Shown: positions 21,887-34,012 of the stretch, in pieces
Layout of the letters: every line of letters starts with the position of its first letter
How positions within the stretch are numbered: the stretch's first letter is position 1
Assembly: GCA_027886185.1 (NCBI GenBank)
Contig: WOAB01000606.1
Coordinates: 5,704,001 to 5,768,000 of the forward strand
Direction: 5' to 3'
DNA length: 64,000 nt
DNA from: Rheum nobile
Taxonomy: Eukaryota > Streptophyta > Magnoliopsida > Caryophyllales > Polygonaceae
Program-made: the position numbers and the translations under genes
The notes under the pieces: generated by a model
The model's database searches: none
What the model was told of the DNA's origin: nothing
Seen by the model: the letters and a program-made list of their open reading frames with translations, nothing else

Positions 21887-22254
21887 TAAAAAACCGATAT
21901 ACAAAGGTGGAAAAAAACCAGGGACAATTATTATGCTCCTCTAGAATTCTCCCTCGTCCCCATATCTGCATCTTGGAGTTCATGTTCTGTTTCTCCAAGA
22001 ATTTTCTCTCCTATAGCCGTAATACCAGGTTTATTCAGCTCCTTAAACATCACCATCTGATTGTTTTCAATGTGATTGGATCGAGCCCCACCATCCGGCC
22101 TATTAAATGGTCCAAATGAAATATTCATCTCCTCCTCAAATCTATCAACAGAGCCATCATCCAACCTCATTCTTTTCCCAGACAAAGCAAGAGTTAATGG
22201 CCCCCTGTCGGCCCAAAAATCAGCCCTCTATTGGATCGAGTCCCTTTGTTATGT

Positions 22255-22500
22255 CGATCCTTAGGATTTTTGACCCCTTAAGGGGGGTCAAATAGCAAGT
22301 TTGGACTCCTAATTAAATAAATTAGCTCATTGACCCCCTAAGCCTTTAAAAACCCTTAAACCCTAAACCCTATACCCTAAACCCTAAACCCTAACCCCTA
22401 AACCCTAAAAAAAACACTTTCACCCCCTTTAGGCCATATATGTAGTAATATGGGGTCATACTTACAATTTTGAAAAAAATAGGTCTAAACTTGTTATTTT
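22255..22500. mobile_element. small TIR element carrying telomere-like repeats, inserted in LINE ORF1
   Basis: The segment separates two parts of LINE ORF1. Flanks TCCTTAGGA (about 22258) and TCCTTAAGA (about 22501) are a 9-bp direct repeat with one mismatch, consistent with a Mutator-type target duplication. Inner ends are related inverted repeats (AATAGCAAGTTTGGACTCC on the left, AATAACAAGTTTAGACCTA as reverse complement on the right). No coding capacity. Class is inferred. Confidence 0.5.
22347..22410 (+). repeat. interstitial telomere-like CCCTAAA repeats
   Basis: About eight consecutive, slightly degenerate CCCTAAA units (CCCTTAAA, CCCTATA and CCCCTAAA variants included), inside the small TIR insertion. 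Plant-type telomere motif; not a chromosome end, as unique DNA continues on both sides. Confidence 0.85.
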
Positions 22501-23226
22501 TTCCTTAAGAGACCCTTCACGCCCAATTTTATGTTGTTATGTTTGGGCCTCATCTTTGACCTATCACCAGTCTTAGCCAAAACCATGGAGCTTTGACCCT
22601 TCTCAGATTGGAAAGCTACCTTTTTAGTTCCTTTTTTATTATTTCCTAGGGCCATACTCTTTCCTTTAGAATTGAGCGCCATATCTCCATTACTTTCCTT
22701 CTCCCTCCCAAGAGTATCCTCCTCCAGCCCATTAAATCTATTAGTAACCGAGATATGGGCGTGATTTTCGCGGATCTTCTCCTTCCCTTTAGGAAGGTTT
22801 TTTTGACCTCCGATCTTAATCCCGCCCATGGCCGGAGATCTTACCGTGTTCTTCGCCGGAATAAAACCGTCAGTCGGAACAACATCATTTCCTTGTTTCT
22901 CGCCATTACTCGTCTCCTCCGCCGAAGGTGGGAAAGCTTCCTTGCTCACAATTTGCTTACCAGTAGCAACACCCAAATCATCCTTCTCTTTAGTCTCCGT
23001 CTTCTTATGCGGACAACGAGATGCAAGATGGCCATATATTCCACATAGACCACAGATGGTATCAAGCCCCTCATAACTAAGATTATAGCGAGCCCCATTA
23101 ACCATCATAGTACCCTTCAATGGACGTTTCAAATTAACTTCCACACAGATCCTTGCAAATCTAGCACGCTCAAACTTCAGTGTAGTCATATCCACTTTAA
23201 GTGGTTTCCCAGCTCCGGCCGCAATC

Positions 23227-23971
23227 TGAAGGAATAGTGTCCTTTAATCAAGGCGCAATTACCAAATATGGAATATGACAATTAATGGAGATTTACAATC
23301 CGAGAATTTTAGGGGTCGTAGTGCTTTGTTAGAAGCCAACTACGATCAATGGGCTTAATCGGGTTAGGCTCATGGCTATTATTTCCGGGTCTTATGAGGT
23401 TACACACATAGAGTTGTTGGACTGGATCAAACTAAACTGATGGGTCCATGTATGACATGGATATTGGCCCAATAGGCAAATTGGAAGAGTGATATCTATT
23501 ATTAATTAATATTGATTAATTAATATTGAGAGATATCTTGTTGGGAAAGAAAGAGAATATATGAGATATTATCTTTATTTCCTTAAACATATAGATATCA
23601 TCTTTTGCCAATAAGTAGAGATTACCAATTGGCAAGAAAGACATTCTCCTCTTCAATTCCTAGGGCCAGCCGAACTCCTCTGGTGGATTTCCAACTTGTG
23701 CCTTCGTTTGTTGTTCTAGCAAGCAAGGTCGAAGGTGATCCAGATTCCAGGCTCGTGTGAACCAAGTAGAGAAGTCACACTTGAGGCTTATCATCTCCAA
23801 AGGAACTCTACAGAGTAGATTTCAGACATCTTCCGGAAACACTCTGCAACTGCATCATAAGGTATGAAACTCTAACTATACTAGATTCCTATCAGTTCAT
23901 GCATGCGATCCGTGTTAGATGTTAGGAAATAGTTTCCTGAAATTCCGCTTTAAACATCTAAATTTACTACA
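23227..23971 (+). repeat. Copia 5' LTR
   Basis: 745 bp, begins TG and ends CA. It contains a short inverted repeat ATTAATTAATATTGATTAAT near its centre. Same length as the 3' LTR, with about 18 substitutions and no indels noticed. Confidence 0.95.
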
Positions 23972-23972
23972 G

Positions 23973-23984
23973 TGGTATCAGAGC
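23973..23984 (+). promoter_or_regulatory. Copia primer-binding site (initiator tRNA-Met)
   Basis: TGGTATCAGAGC starts one base after the LTR. It is the standard complement of the 3' end of initiator tRNA-Met, used by most plant copia elements to prime minus-strand DNA. Confidence 0.9.
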
Positions 23985-25818
23985 CTCTTGTATGATTTGA
24001 TAGGATCAATTATCAAAAGAATTATTTTTGATGCATGTTAATATTCAAACTTCATGTAATATTGATATATAGGTTAAATTGCATGATTAAAATTGAGATT
24101 TTGATTGATTGGATGTGGAAGTTGAGAACTTTGCTTCTAATATGCATGAAAAAGTTTAGAACTTTTAAACAATTTTTTCTCTACCCAAAATTTTGATTCA
24201 TAATGTTTGATTATGCTAGAAATATGAATTTTTGCATGTTTAAACCATTAAGTGAACATTTTGATTTTCAAAAGATGAATCAATACCCAATTTTTTTTTT
24301 CTGAAATCTGAATTTTGAAATTGATTTCTGAAAATTCAAATAAAATAAAATGAACAGTACCGAACCGAATTGGATCCGATTCGGCGCGCACCCTGGCTTG
24401 TGCACAGGGGTCCAGCGGTGTGGACCGCAGCTCAGCACGCGCGGCTGGAGCGGCCAACAGTGGGTCGCACCACCTAGCAGACCGCGAACTATTTGCGGGT
24501 CTGCGCGGCTTGGCGCGGTGGACCCGGGTTGGTCCGGTCCGTGCGTGGGCTCGGGTGTGGTCTGCAGTGGGAGCCATGGTTCGGACTGTATGAACTTGGC
24601 TCGGTCTACACAGTGGCTGCACGGTTCATTGGGCACGGGTCGGTCCGGGTTTGACTCGGATGCGACTCGGTCCGGTTGGGTAGATTTTGGATTTTAGGAT
24701 ATTTTCCTAAAAAGAATAAGATAAGATCTTATTTGCCTAATTGGATAATATTTGATATTATCTACAATATAATTTCCTAAAATTTGTTAGGATAGATTCC
24801 CACTTGATTAAGATAAGGATATTTGATATCTTACCTTATTTATGCATATTTTATCCAATGATGCAATTTAATTATTAATATGATTAATTCTATATATGGA
24901 TATGTTTGAATATCTTGTTACATGTTTTATCATTATAATGTTCCGTTATTATTTTGATTAATAATATTTGATATTATGTATGCATGCATGTTTTATAATA
25001 TTATGATATTATTGCTTGCATGAGGTGACTAATATGGCCCACTTCTTAGGATAGAATATACGATCTGTGTATCGTTATGTATTTGTGTACACGATCTGCG
25101 TATCGTTATGTATTTTTGTAATTTTTAATTTCAGTAATTAGATTATTAGAAATTTTGTATTACGAGAAAATCCCAAGAAGACCAAGAAGGTCCATGAAGG
25201 GTACCAAGGATGGAGATCCATGGAGAGAAGACCCATGAAGATTAGATCTTTGGTTTTTGGTTTTAGGGGCCATATTAGGATCACATTTAATTATTGCATT
25301 TTGAATGCCTTATTATTTTAAGCTTTGCATGATTGTTTACTTATGCTATTTTGTTCACTAGTAAATAGACAACCATTGTATGCTTAAGTCCCTAAAGGAA
25401 TATTGAGATAATGCCTTCCCATGCCATAACCCATGATGCCCTAGGAATAAGTTGGATAGGTTTTGCCAAAGCAAGGTGTCCTTCTTTGACCTTGGGATAG
25501 TGAGGGTGAATCTATATAAGGGATTCATAAACCTTGATATGGTTATACTCAACAAGAGACCAAAAGGCAAAGTTTTGGATCTTGAGGCATAAGGATGAGT
25601 CCACATAGGATGTGGTCCATCAACCAAGAATTATAAAGAGTTATAATTAGTAAATGTAACTTACCTAGATCACATGAGACTTAGGGCAGTGCCAAAGTAC
25701 GCTAAGGTCTTATCCGAAATAGGATCTTAGAATCATTTTATTCACTGGGGACAAACTTGTTTGAATAAAATGTGCATTTGCTTAATTTTTGAAGTATGTT
25801 TAAATTTTAAGCTTTTGC
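23985..25818 (+). other. Copia untranslated leader with GC-rich island
   Basis: An unusually long leader (1.8 kb) between PBS and gag. Most is AT-rich, but about 24360-24690 is strongly GC-rich with repeated GGTCCG/CGGTCC words, unlike the rest of the element. Near-repeats of ATACACGATCTGCGTATCGT occur at 25057-25110. No conserved protein seen. Confidence 0.6.
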
Positions 25819-28800
25819 ATGTCAAACACAAACTTATCTGCATGTTACTTCCTTTTTGTAGCAATCAAGTCTAGTAGCGATTTGAAATTTACCCTGCGGT
25901 CAATTGTTGACAAAAACAAGCTCAATGGTACGAACTATATCGATTGGGAAAGGAACTTGAGAATTGTTCTCAGATCCGAAGGACGTGAGGACGTTCTGGA
26001 AACACCCATCCATGTCCTGACCGATGCTTCCACTACTGAGGAGAAAGCAAATGAAAAGGAAATAAGAGCTAAGTCGGTGCATGTCACCTGCTTGATGCTC
26101 GCTGCCATGGAATCAGGCCTTCAAAAAAGGTTTGAACGCATGGATGCTCATACAATCATGGCTAACCTGAAAGTGTTGTTTCAGGAACAAGCTAGGATTG
26201 AGAGGTATGAAACTCACAAGGCCATACTTGAGAAGAAATTGGAGAAAGGGAAACCAGTGAGCAGCCATGTATTTGACATGATTGGTCTCTTTGAGCAGAT
26301 GGCTCAACTGGGCTTTCCTTACAATGATGAGTTGGCCACCGATATCATCTTGCACTCCTTGCATGATGGATTTGCTCAATTCAGATTGAACTACCATATG
26401 CATGGGATAGGCAAGACCCTCAATGAGCTCCATGGCATGCTCAAGACAGTTGAGCAGAACATCATGGTTGAACCTAAGAAGGAAGTTCTCATGGTCAACA
26501 AAGGGAAATGGTTCAAGAAGGCGGCCAATGGGAAGCACAAACAGCACCAAGGGAAGGGCAAGCCAATTGCTCAAACTAAGACGACTAAAAAGTCTAAGGT
26601 ACCTGCTGATCATGAGTGCTTCTACTGCAAGGCCAAGGGACACTGGAAGAGAAACTGTCCCAAATACCTGGAAGACAAGAAGAATGGGACTGTGAATCCC
26701 ACTTCGGGTATTAATGTTATTGAAATCTTAACAACCACTGCCACTACTTGGGTATTAGATACCGGATGTTGTGCTCACATTACTTCAAATGTGCAGGGGC
26801 TAAGAAGTAGAAGGCAAGTGGAGAAGGGAGAGATAGACCTACGTGTTGCAAACAAGGCGACTGTTGTTGCGCTTGCTGTAGGAGTCTATGATTTAGTTTT
26901 ACCTTCTGGTTTAATTTTAGAACTTAATAATTGTTATTACGTTCCTGAAATTTCTAAGAACCTTGTTTCGTTTTCGGTTTTGGATGCTGAGGGCTATGAT
27001 TTTATTGTTAAGAACAATTGATTTTCTATTTATAAGAATGGTATTTTCTATTCCCGAGCACCCTTGAGTAATGGACTCTATGTGGTTGAACTTAAATCCG
27101 AAATCTATAACATTGATACAAAGAAGCAAAAGACGAATGACATGAGTGAAGCCTATTTGTGGCATTGTCGCTTAGGTCACATTGGCTTGAACCGCATGAA
27201 GAAACTCCATAAAGATGGAATTCAGAAATCAATTGATTGTGCATCATTTGAAACATGTGAATCATGCCTAATGGGCAAGATGACAAGGTCACCTTTCACC
27301 GGGAAAAGTGAAAGAGCTGCTGAGATATTGGCACTAATACATATAGATGTATGTGGACCAATGAGCACAGAAGCTAGAGGAGGCTATAGATACTTCATAA
27401 CGTTTACTGATGATTTAAGTAGATATGGGTATATTTACTTAATGAGTCATAAATCTAAATCCTTTGAAAAGTTCAAGGAGTTTCAGAATGAAGTAGAAAC
27501 TCAGACTGGCAAGAAGATTAAAGCCCTTCGATCTGATCGTGGTGGTGAATATCTAAGCCAGGAATTCGATCATCATTTAAGACGTTGTGGGATAGTCACA
27601 CAACTGACCCCACCAGGTACACCTCAACTAAATGGAGTGTCTGAAAGGAGAAACATGACCTTGTTGGACATGGTCAGATCAATGATGAGTTTTGCTAGTC
27701 TTCCAACATCCTTCTGGGGATACGCCCTCACAACCGCTGCATTTACACTAAACAAAACCCCGTCTAGGACTGTAGACAAGACACCATATGAGATATGGAC
27801 TGGAAGAGTTCCAAGCTTGTCTTTCATGAAGATCTGGGGATGTGAAGCTTATGTAAAACGTTTAATGTCAGATAAGCTTGCACCCAGATCAGATAAATGC
27901 TTCTTCATAGGATATCCCAAAGAAACCAAGGGATACTACTTCTACAACCCTACTGAGCACAAAGTGTTTGTTGTAAAGGATAGTGCCTTCTTGGAAAGAG
28001 AATTCATTTCCAAGAAGTCAAGTGGGAGAAATGTTCATCTTGAAGAAGTTCAAGATGAGAAACAAACCCAACAACAAGCCGACATAGATGATGTCGATGC
28101 GGAGATATTGGTACCTGGAGACGTACATTCCCAAGAGGAAGCTATCCAGGAACTGGCACCAGCACCTCAAGAACCAAATAAGGAACCACAAACAGTTGTG
28201 GAAAATGCTCCAATTGTTGAACCCACACGTAGATCAAACAGGCCGAGGATGCAACCAAGGCGATATGATGATTTCGTCTTAAATGTAAGCCCTAACGTCC
28301 TACTTTTAGAAAGCGGAGAGCCTGAAACCTATAAGCAAGCAATGACGGGTCCAGACTCCGAGAAATGGCTTCAACCCATGCATTCTGAAATGGATTCCAT
28401 GTCTGAGAATCAAGTATGGGACTTGATAGATTTGCCAGATGGGGTAAAACCCATAGGATGCAAATAGGTTTTTAAACTCAAAACAGACAAGGATGGAAAT
28501 GTATCTGTTTACAAGGCAAGGTTGGTTGCCAAAGGTTTTAAATAGATTCATGGTCAAGACTATGAAGAGACATTTGTACCGGTCTTAATGATCAGATCCA
28601 TCAGAATACTCTTAGACATTGTCGCTTATTATGATTATGAGATTTGGCAAATGGATGTCAAAATCGCCTTTCTAAATGGATATTTAGAAGAGGATGTGTA
28701 CATGACACAACCTGAGGGTTTTGTGGATCCAGCAGGCGCTAAGAAAGTATGCAAGCTTAAGAAGTCTATCTCTGGACTTAAGCAAGCATCTCGGAGCTGG

Positions 28801-29879
28801 AATATTCGCTTTGATGAAGTTGTCAAAGAGTTTGACTTCATTAGATGCGAAGAAGAACCTTGTGTTTACAAGAAGTTTAGTGGGAGTAAAGTGGTCTTCT
28901 TAGTCTTGTATGTGGATGACATACTACTCATTGGAAATGATATTCCGATACTAGAGTCCGTTAAGGGATGGCTGAAGAAATGTTTTTCAATGAAAGACCT
29001 AAGAGAAGCAGAGTATATATTGGGGATCAAGATCTATAGAGATAGGTCTAAGAAGCTGATTGGATCAAGATCTATAGAGATAGGTCTAAGAAGCAGGACT
29101 CCAAGAAGAGATTCCTACCCATGCAGCATGGCATACATCTCAGCAAGAAGCAGTGTCCGAGCACACCTGCTGAGCTAGAGAAGATGAGCAAGGTCCCTTA
29201 TGCCTCGACTATAGGATCCATCATGTATGCTATGATATGTACTCGCCTAGATGTTGCATTTGATCTCAGCATGTGCAGCAGATACCAATCGAGTCCAGGA
29301 GAGGCACACTGGTGTGCAGCCAAAAACATCCTGAAGTACTTAAGAAGAACAAGGGATGATTTCTTGGTATATGGGGGTGATGACGAATTGATCGCACGAG
29401 GCTACACTGATGCAAGCTTCCAGACAGACCGGGATGGATATGAGTCACAGTTAGGATATGTCTTTATCCTGAACGGGGGAGCTGTGAGCTGGAAGAGCTC
29501 CAAGCAGGACACAGTGGCAGATTCTATGACAGAGGCAGATTACATTGCCGCTTCTGAAGCAACGGAGGAGGCAGTCTGGATTAGGCAGTTCCTTGATGAG
29601 CTCGGCGTTGTTCCTAGTGTATCAAAGGCAATTGACGTTTATTGTGACAACAATGGCGCGATTGCCCAAGCGAAGGAACTGAGCTCAAGCTCCAAATCCA
29701 GAAATGTGCTGCGGAAGTACCACCTCATTCGACACATCGTTGAAAGGGGTGACGTGAAGATGTGCAAGGTGTACACGGACGACAACATTGCAGATCCACT
29801 GATCAAGCCCATGCCTAGGCCCAATCATGATAGTCACACTAGGGCCAAGGGACTCAAACACATTGGAGAATGGATTTGA
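25819..29879 (+). pseudogene. Copia gag-pol polyprotein, inactivated
   Basis: Order typical of Ty1/copia: UBN2-type gag (KLNGTNYIDWERNLRIVL; residues about 30-220), CCHC knuckle (CFYCKAKGHWKRNCP), aspartic protease (WVLDTGCCAHI), GAG-pre-integrase HHCC (HCRLGHIGLNRM, CESCLMGKM), integrase DDE motifs (IHIDVCGPM, LRSDRGGEYLS, NGVSERRN), reverse transcriptase (WQMDVKIAFLNG, YVDDILLIGND) and RNase H (ADSMTEADYIAASEA). Defects: TGA at 27019, TAG at 28465, TAG near 28542, and a rearrangement at 29024-29093 in which a 32-bp direct duplication replaces coding sequence and shifts frame. RNase H then reads from 29121 to 29879. Start 25819 is the first ATG in frame with gag. Confidence 0.9.
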
Positions 29880-30680
29880 GATTGTATTGTCTTACATTAT
29901 GAACTTTGCTTTATGTATGACAGACATGTTTTATGCTTGATTATATGATATATGATTATTCATTTTTGCTTGGAGTTGAATAAAATGTCCAAATAATTCA
30001 TGATTCGCAAATGGGCTCATCATAAGTGTTGTGGTGAATGAAACCCCATTAAATGAACTGAAGTCATGAGTTACTTAAGGTCCATGGTCTTAGTCATTAA
30101 CTTGGACATAAATGACTACTGTTAAAGACCACATTGTAAGTTGACTGATAGCGCCACATTTCATGGGCTATAGGGACATTGAGATGTCTAGTCGATTACA
30201 TAGATATGTATGGATGATACGTATGGGACTGACCTACCTTAAATGTTTTCATAAAAGACTTGAAGAATCTTTAAGCTGAACCATAATTGGTGGATTCCTC
30301 ATACATGAGCATGATATGGTTTTGCTTGATGAATGGTATGTCTTTGATGCTGTCAAACGCTGACCGTAACAGGCAGTTATAAAGGCAGTGATTGGGATTG
30401 CCAGAAGTTGAGTGGGAGCCATAGTCATGCAAGATTGAAGAAGTCCTCCTGCTTCATGTATACTGTGATGCATGAACAAGAATGGTGTCTTAGCCACTTG
30501 AAGAGAGAGAACTGAAAAATGCATGGCCATGCTCGGATGGATTATATGTAATCATCCGTTATTCGATAGTTCAAACTCGAAGTTCAAGAAACAATTTGAT
30601 AAGAGATATGAATGTCACCATATCATCAAATAAGACACTAAGCGACAAAGGAATCTGACATTGCACACTTGTTTCAAGGA
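29880..30680 (+). other. Copia 3' untranslated region
   Basis: Non-coding sequence between the RNase H stop codon and the polypurine tract. No additional ORF recognised. Confidence 0.7.
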
Positions 30681-30692
30681 CAAGTGGGAGAT
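30681..30692 (+). promoter_or_regulatory. Copia polypurine tract
   Basis: The purine-rich CAAGTGGGAGAT lies directly before the 3' LTR, the expected plus-strand priming site. Confidence 0.85.
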
Positions 30693-31437
30693 TGAAGGAA
30701 TAGTGTCCTTTAATCAAGGAGCAATTACCAAATATAGAATAAGACAATTAATGGAGATTTACAATCCGGAAATTTTAGGGGTCGTAGTGCTTTGCTAGAA
30801 GCCAACTACGATCAATGTGCTTAATCGGGTTAGGCTCATGGCTATTATTTCCGGGTCCTATGATGTTATACACATAGAGTTGTTGGACTGGATCAAACTA
30901 AACTGATGGGTCCATGTATGACATGGATATTGGCCCAATAGGCAAATTGGAAGAGTGATATCTATTATTAATTAATATTGATTAATTAATATTGGGAGAT
31001 ATCTTGTTGGGAAAGAAAGAGAATATATGAGATATTATCTTTATTTCCTTAAACATATAGATATCATCTTTTGCCAATAAGTAGAGATTACCAATTGGCA
31101 AGAAAGACATTCTCCTCTTCAATTCCTAGGGCCAGCCGAACTCCTCTGGTGGATTTCCAACTTGTGCCTTCGTTCGTTGTTCTAGCAAGCAAGGTCGAAG
31201 GTGATCCAGATTCCAGGCTCGTGTGAACCAAGTAGAGAAGTCACACTTGGGGCTTATCATCTCCAAAGGAACTCTGCAGAGTAGATTTCAGACATCTTCC
31301 GGAAACACTCTACAACTGCATCATAAGGTATAAAACTCTAACTATACTAGATTCCTATCAGTTCATGCATGCGATCCGTGTTAGATGTTATGAAATAGTT
31401 TCCTGAAATTCCGCTTTAAGCATCTAAATTTACTACA
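30693..31437 (+). repeat. Copia 3' LTR
   Basis: 745 bp, TG...CA, collinear with the 5' LTR, followed by the target duplication CAATC. Confidence 0.95.
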
Positions 31438-32204
31438 CAATCCCCATTAGAATCGTTCGATGGTAGAAAATCATCGGGATATTCGATATCCTAATCCACA
31501 CCGGCGTCGTAACGATATCATCCGAAAGCGGGTCAAACTCCGGCGTCCATGACTGCACAAGAAGGTAGCTCCCGAAAATTTTCCATGGGCCTCCCGTCAA
31601 CGCCGCTAAGTAGTCGGTCTCCAAATCGAATCGTATCATGAAGAAACGCCGTGGAAGATCAACAACATGCATCCCCCCTAAAGGTTTCCACATATCCCGT
31701 AGTTTCCTATCCATGATCGGAAGATTAACCGACCTTCCCAAGACTCTCACAATCATACAGTTCTTCCATAAACCCGCCACCGCATCCAGAACATTCTGTC
31801 CGATCACAATTTCTGGCTCACCCTCCGCTCCATTCGGGAACCGGATTTGCATGTTAGACGCAACAAACTCGTCATCAATGGCCATTTCCGGAACCGGCAT
31901 ACCACCCACACCTCCACCAGCGACCTTCTCCGCCCACGTCGCCCGCTTATCTGGTGGATCCCCAGGTGGACGTTCAACTTCATCACACTCCACCATCGCC
32001 GCATCCGTCGCTTGAGTTTCCGGCACCACCGAACATTCAGAATCTTGAGAGCGCATAGTTCATATGTTCTCTACGAATGACTCAAGGATCATCACCAAAA
32101 CATGCTCAAGGATACCTCTCAGGCTTCAAAACCTGGTACATTTCTATAACTTGATTGTTGTATTTTGTGTTCTCTTTAAATTTGGGTTTGACACGATTTA
32201 TATT

Positions 32205-32478
32205 AAGGGACCGTTTGGGTGCGATTAGAAAAATGGAAACATAAACGGATTGAAATGGAAGGGAAAGAAAACATAATCCGTTATAGCACAATATCGTTTG
32301 GTTGATAAATTAAAGGTAACGGGTTAAAAAATCCCCAATTTCTGAATTTTAGGGTTAATCAATTTCTCCCCAATTTCATATCAAGCTTTCAATTTCTCTC
32401 CAACTTTAGTCTAGGATTATGTAATTATAATAGATATATGTTATTATAATGTACCCCTCCAAACAAACCCTAAGGGTT
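32205..32478. mobile_element. MITE-like element
   Basis: AGGGACCGTTTGG near 32209 and CCAAACAAACCCT near 32460 form imperfect terminal inverted repeats around ~265 bp of AT-rich non-coding DNA. GGG-CC-GTTTGG termini are widespread in plant MITEs (hAT or Harbinger type). The target duplication is unclear. Confidence 0.5.
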
Positions 32479-34012
32479 TTGGAAAAAACGACTTTAAATA
32501 ATATGAACTATTAGCGTTGAACAAAAAAATATACTAACTTTAGAAATTGTAAAATCATACCAAAACTATATGTGTTGATATTTACAATTTTTTTTTATAC
32601 AAGTCTAGTTTCGGACCAATTATCCGGTGATTTTGCCCACATGGAATTCGAACATCGGACCTGTAAATAAAAATATAGCACATCATCATTTTTGTTTAAA
32701 GAGAATGAAATATGATAGGGGTTAACAAATATTAAACGTCATTGATTCAGCCTCTCGCCAGATCTAATTCAGTCTTCGCCCTCCACCTCGCCGTCTTCGG
32801 TGTATCCCTTTCCTCCTCGCAACTTCAACAAACCCTAACAGTCAGAGTCCTTCAGTATGTGATATCCTAAATCCTTAAATCTCTAGTCATGAAGAACCTT
32901 TAGGCGTTAATCGACGCGAAGAACTCTACCAATCATCGCCTCTGAGTCCGAGCCGACATCACCAAAGGATTTCTTTGGCGCGGCGTGGCCGAAGATAAAC
33001 TCCACGATCTACAGCTCCACATGTGAAAAATTGTCGAAGAATAAGTTTGTATCATTATTGGTAAATATCAATATAAGTTGTCTATGAATTTACAATTTTA
33101 GTTGGTATTATTTTTGGTTTTAAGCTAATAGTTTAAATTATTTTTTGGTAAATATCAACAAAGTTTGGGTATGATTTTATAATTATTTTACTTAGTATTG
33201 ATTTTTATTTAAAGCTGAGAGTTTTTACTTAGTTTGTATTATTTCAAGTCAGAGGTTTTCTTTTTGTTTCGTACTGAATTCAACTTTACTGCGGTGAGTG
33301 AGGTAAATGACCTTTTGACAAATCTTTTTTTAAACTAATAGACCCTTAGCAAAAATGGACCCCTCTCCCTAAACCCTACTCCCTACCGGCCTATCCCTTA
33401 AACCCTAAACCCCAAAAAACAATATTTTAGAGAGAGAAAAAACAAAGAAGAGGGAGAAAAAATAATAATAAAATAAACTAATAGAGGCTAGAAAAAATAC
33501 ATAAAAATTAGTAGAGATCTCTTTTATTAATTGAAAACTCTTAAAGTATGGATGAGCCCAAATTCCTCCATCACTCGCTCACTCCACTTATCATAACTAG
33601 TGGGCTCTCTTACTGGCCCATAAATCCTTGTTCTTGGGCTTGCTAATTACGGAGTAAATTTTATGGCAGCCCGATTTTTATAGATTTGTGACCGTCTAAG
33701 GGAAACTATCTACGCGCGAACGTCCTGGCGCGTGAAATACTTGGAGTTGAAAAAAAGAGAATAGGGGGCATGCCCACACACATGAAATTAGGTGTAATCT
33801 GAGTGCATTGCGGCTGCAGGAACCCCCTTTCTAATAAAGTCAATGTTTTTAGTTGAGTATCAACTTAGCAATAATAAATCATATCACATAAACCCACTTG
33901 ACGTTGAAAACTTTGAAAAACCATTACCCAAAACCATCAAAATCCCTAGCTATAAATGCATCCACAGCTATCTTGCATTTGAATATGCTTCTCCTCCACA
34001 TTTCCCAGATCG
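32479..34012. other. intergenic, no intact gene; PGIP upstream region at the right end
   Basis: AT-rich with a moderately GC-rich stretch at about 32755-33040 that looks like 5' UTR or decayed exon but gives no recognisable protein. Degenerate CCCTAAA-type units lie at 33360-33410. About 33800-34012 is the likely proximal promoter and 5' UTR of the PGIP-like gene, and its 33800-33872 part recurs at 6627. Confidence 0.45.

Larger units (their letters stand above)
23227..31437 (+). mobile_element. Ty1/copia LTR retrotransposon, full length, recently inserted
   Basis: An 8211-bp element with two 745-bp LTRs (TGAAGG...TACTACA) flanked by the 5-bp target duplication CAATC (23222-23226 and 31438-31442). 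A primer-binding site follows the 5' LTR and a polypurine tract precedes the 3' LTR. By eye the LTRs differ at about 18 positions (about 2.4%), so insertion was fairly recent on plant timescales. It sits in LINE ORF1. The gag-pol gene has several nonsense mutations and one frameshift, so the copy is not autonomous. Confidence 0.95.
21931..32056 (-). pseudogene. LINE ORF1 (DUF4283 / CCHC zinc knuckle), interrupted twice
   Basis: The N-terminal part (32056 down to 31438) has the nucleic-acid-binding DUF4283-type region (LPRRFFMIRFDLETDYLAAL, GGPWKIFGSYLLVQSW). After the Copia element it continues at 23221 with GKPLKVDMTTLKFERARFA and a CCHC knuckle (CGLCGIYGHLASRCP). The two exposed parts (619 and 728 nt down to 22494) sum to a multiple of three, so the frame was open when Copia landed. 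A ~240-bp insertion near 22255-22500 supplies a premature stop. Beyond it the frame resumes (SNRGLIFGPTGGPLTLALSG, SGKRMRLDDGSVD) and reaches a stop at 21931, 45 bp before ORF2. ORF1 proteins bind LINE RNA. Confidence 0.75.
17706..32075 (-). mobile_element. LINE (plant L1 type), minus strand, split by Copia and a TIR element
   Basis: The 3' end is at about 17706, where + strand TTTTTTGGTGAAAGAGAGG is the complement of a CTCTCTTTCACCAAAAAA tail resembling the tail of the first LINE. ORF2 lies at 17761-21886, and ORF1 starts at ATG 32056 (minus) and is completed only by removing the Copia element (23227-31437) and a ~240-bp insertion near 22255-22500. The 5' border is approximate (no clear target duplication). 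ORF2 has accumulated stops and frameshifts. It shares domain layout with the LINE at 9732 but has clearly diverged. Confidence 0.8.

Noticed and set aside
22755..23076. + strand frames opposite LINE ORF1
   Set aside because: Antisense shadows of the ORF1 zinc-knuckle region.
32755..33040. Moderately GC-rich segment considered as a gene
   Set aside because: No frame longer than a few tens of codons and no recognisable motif; left as spacer.
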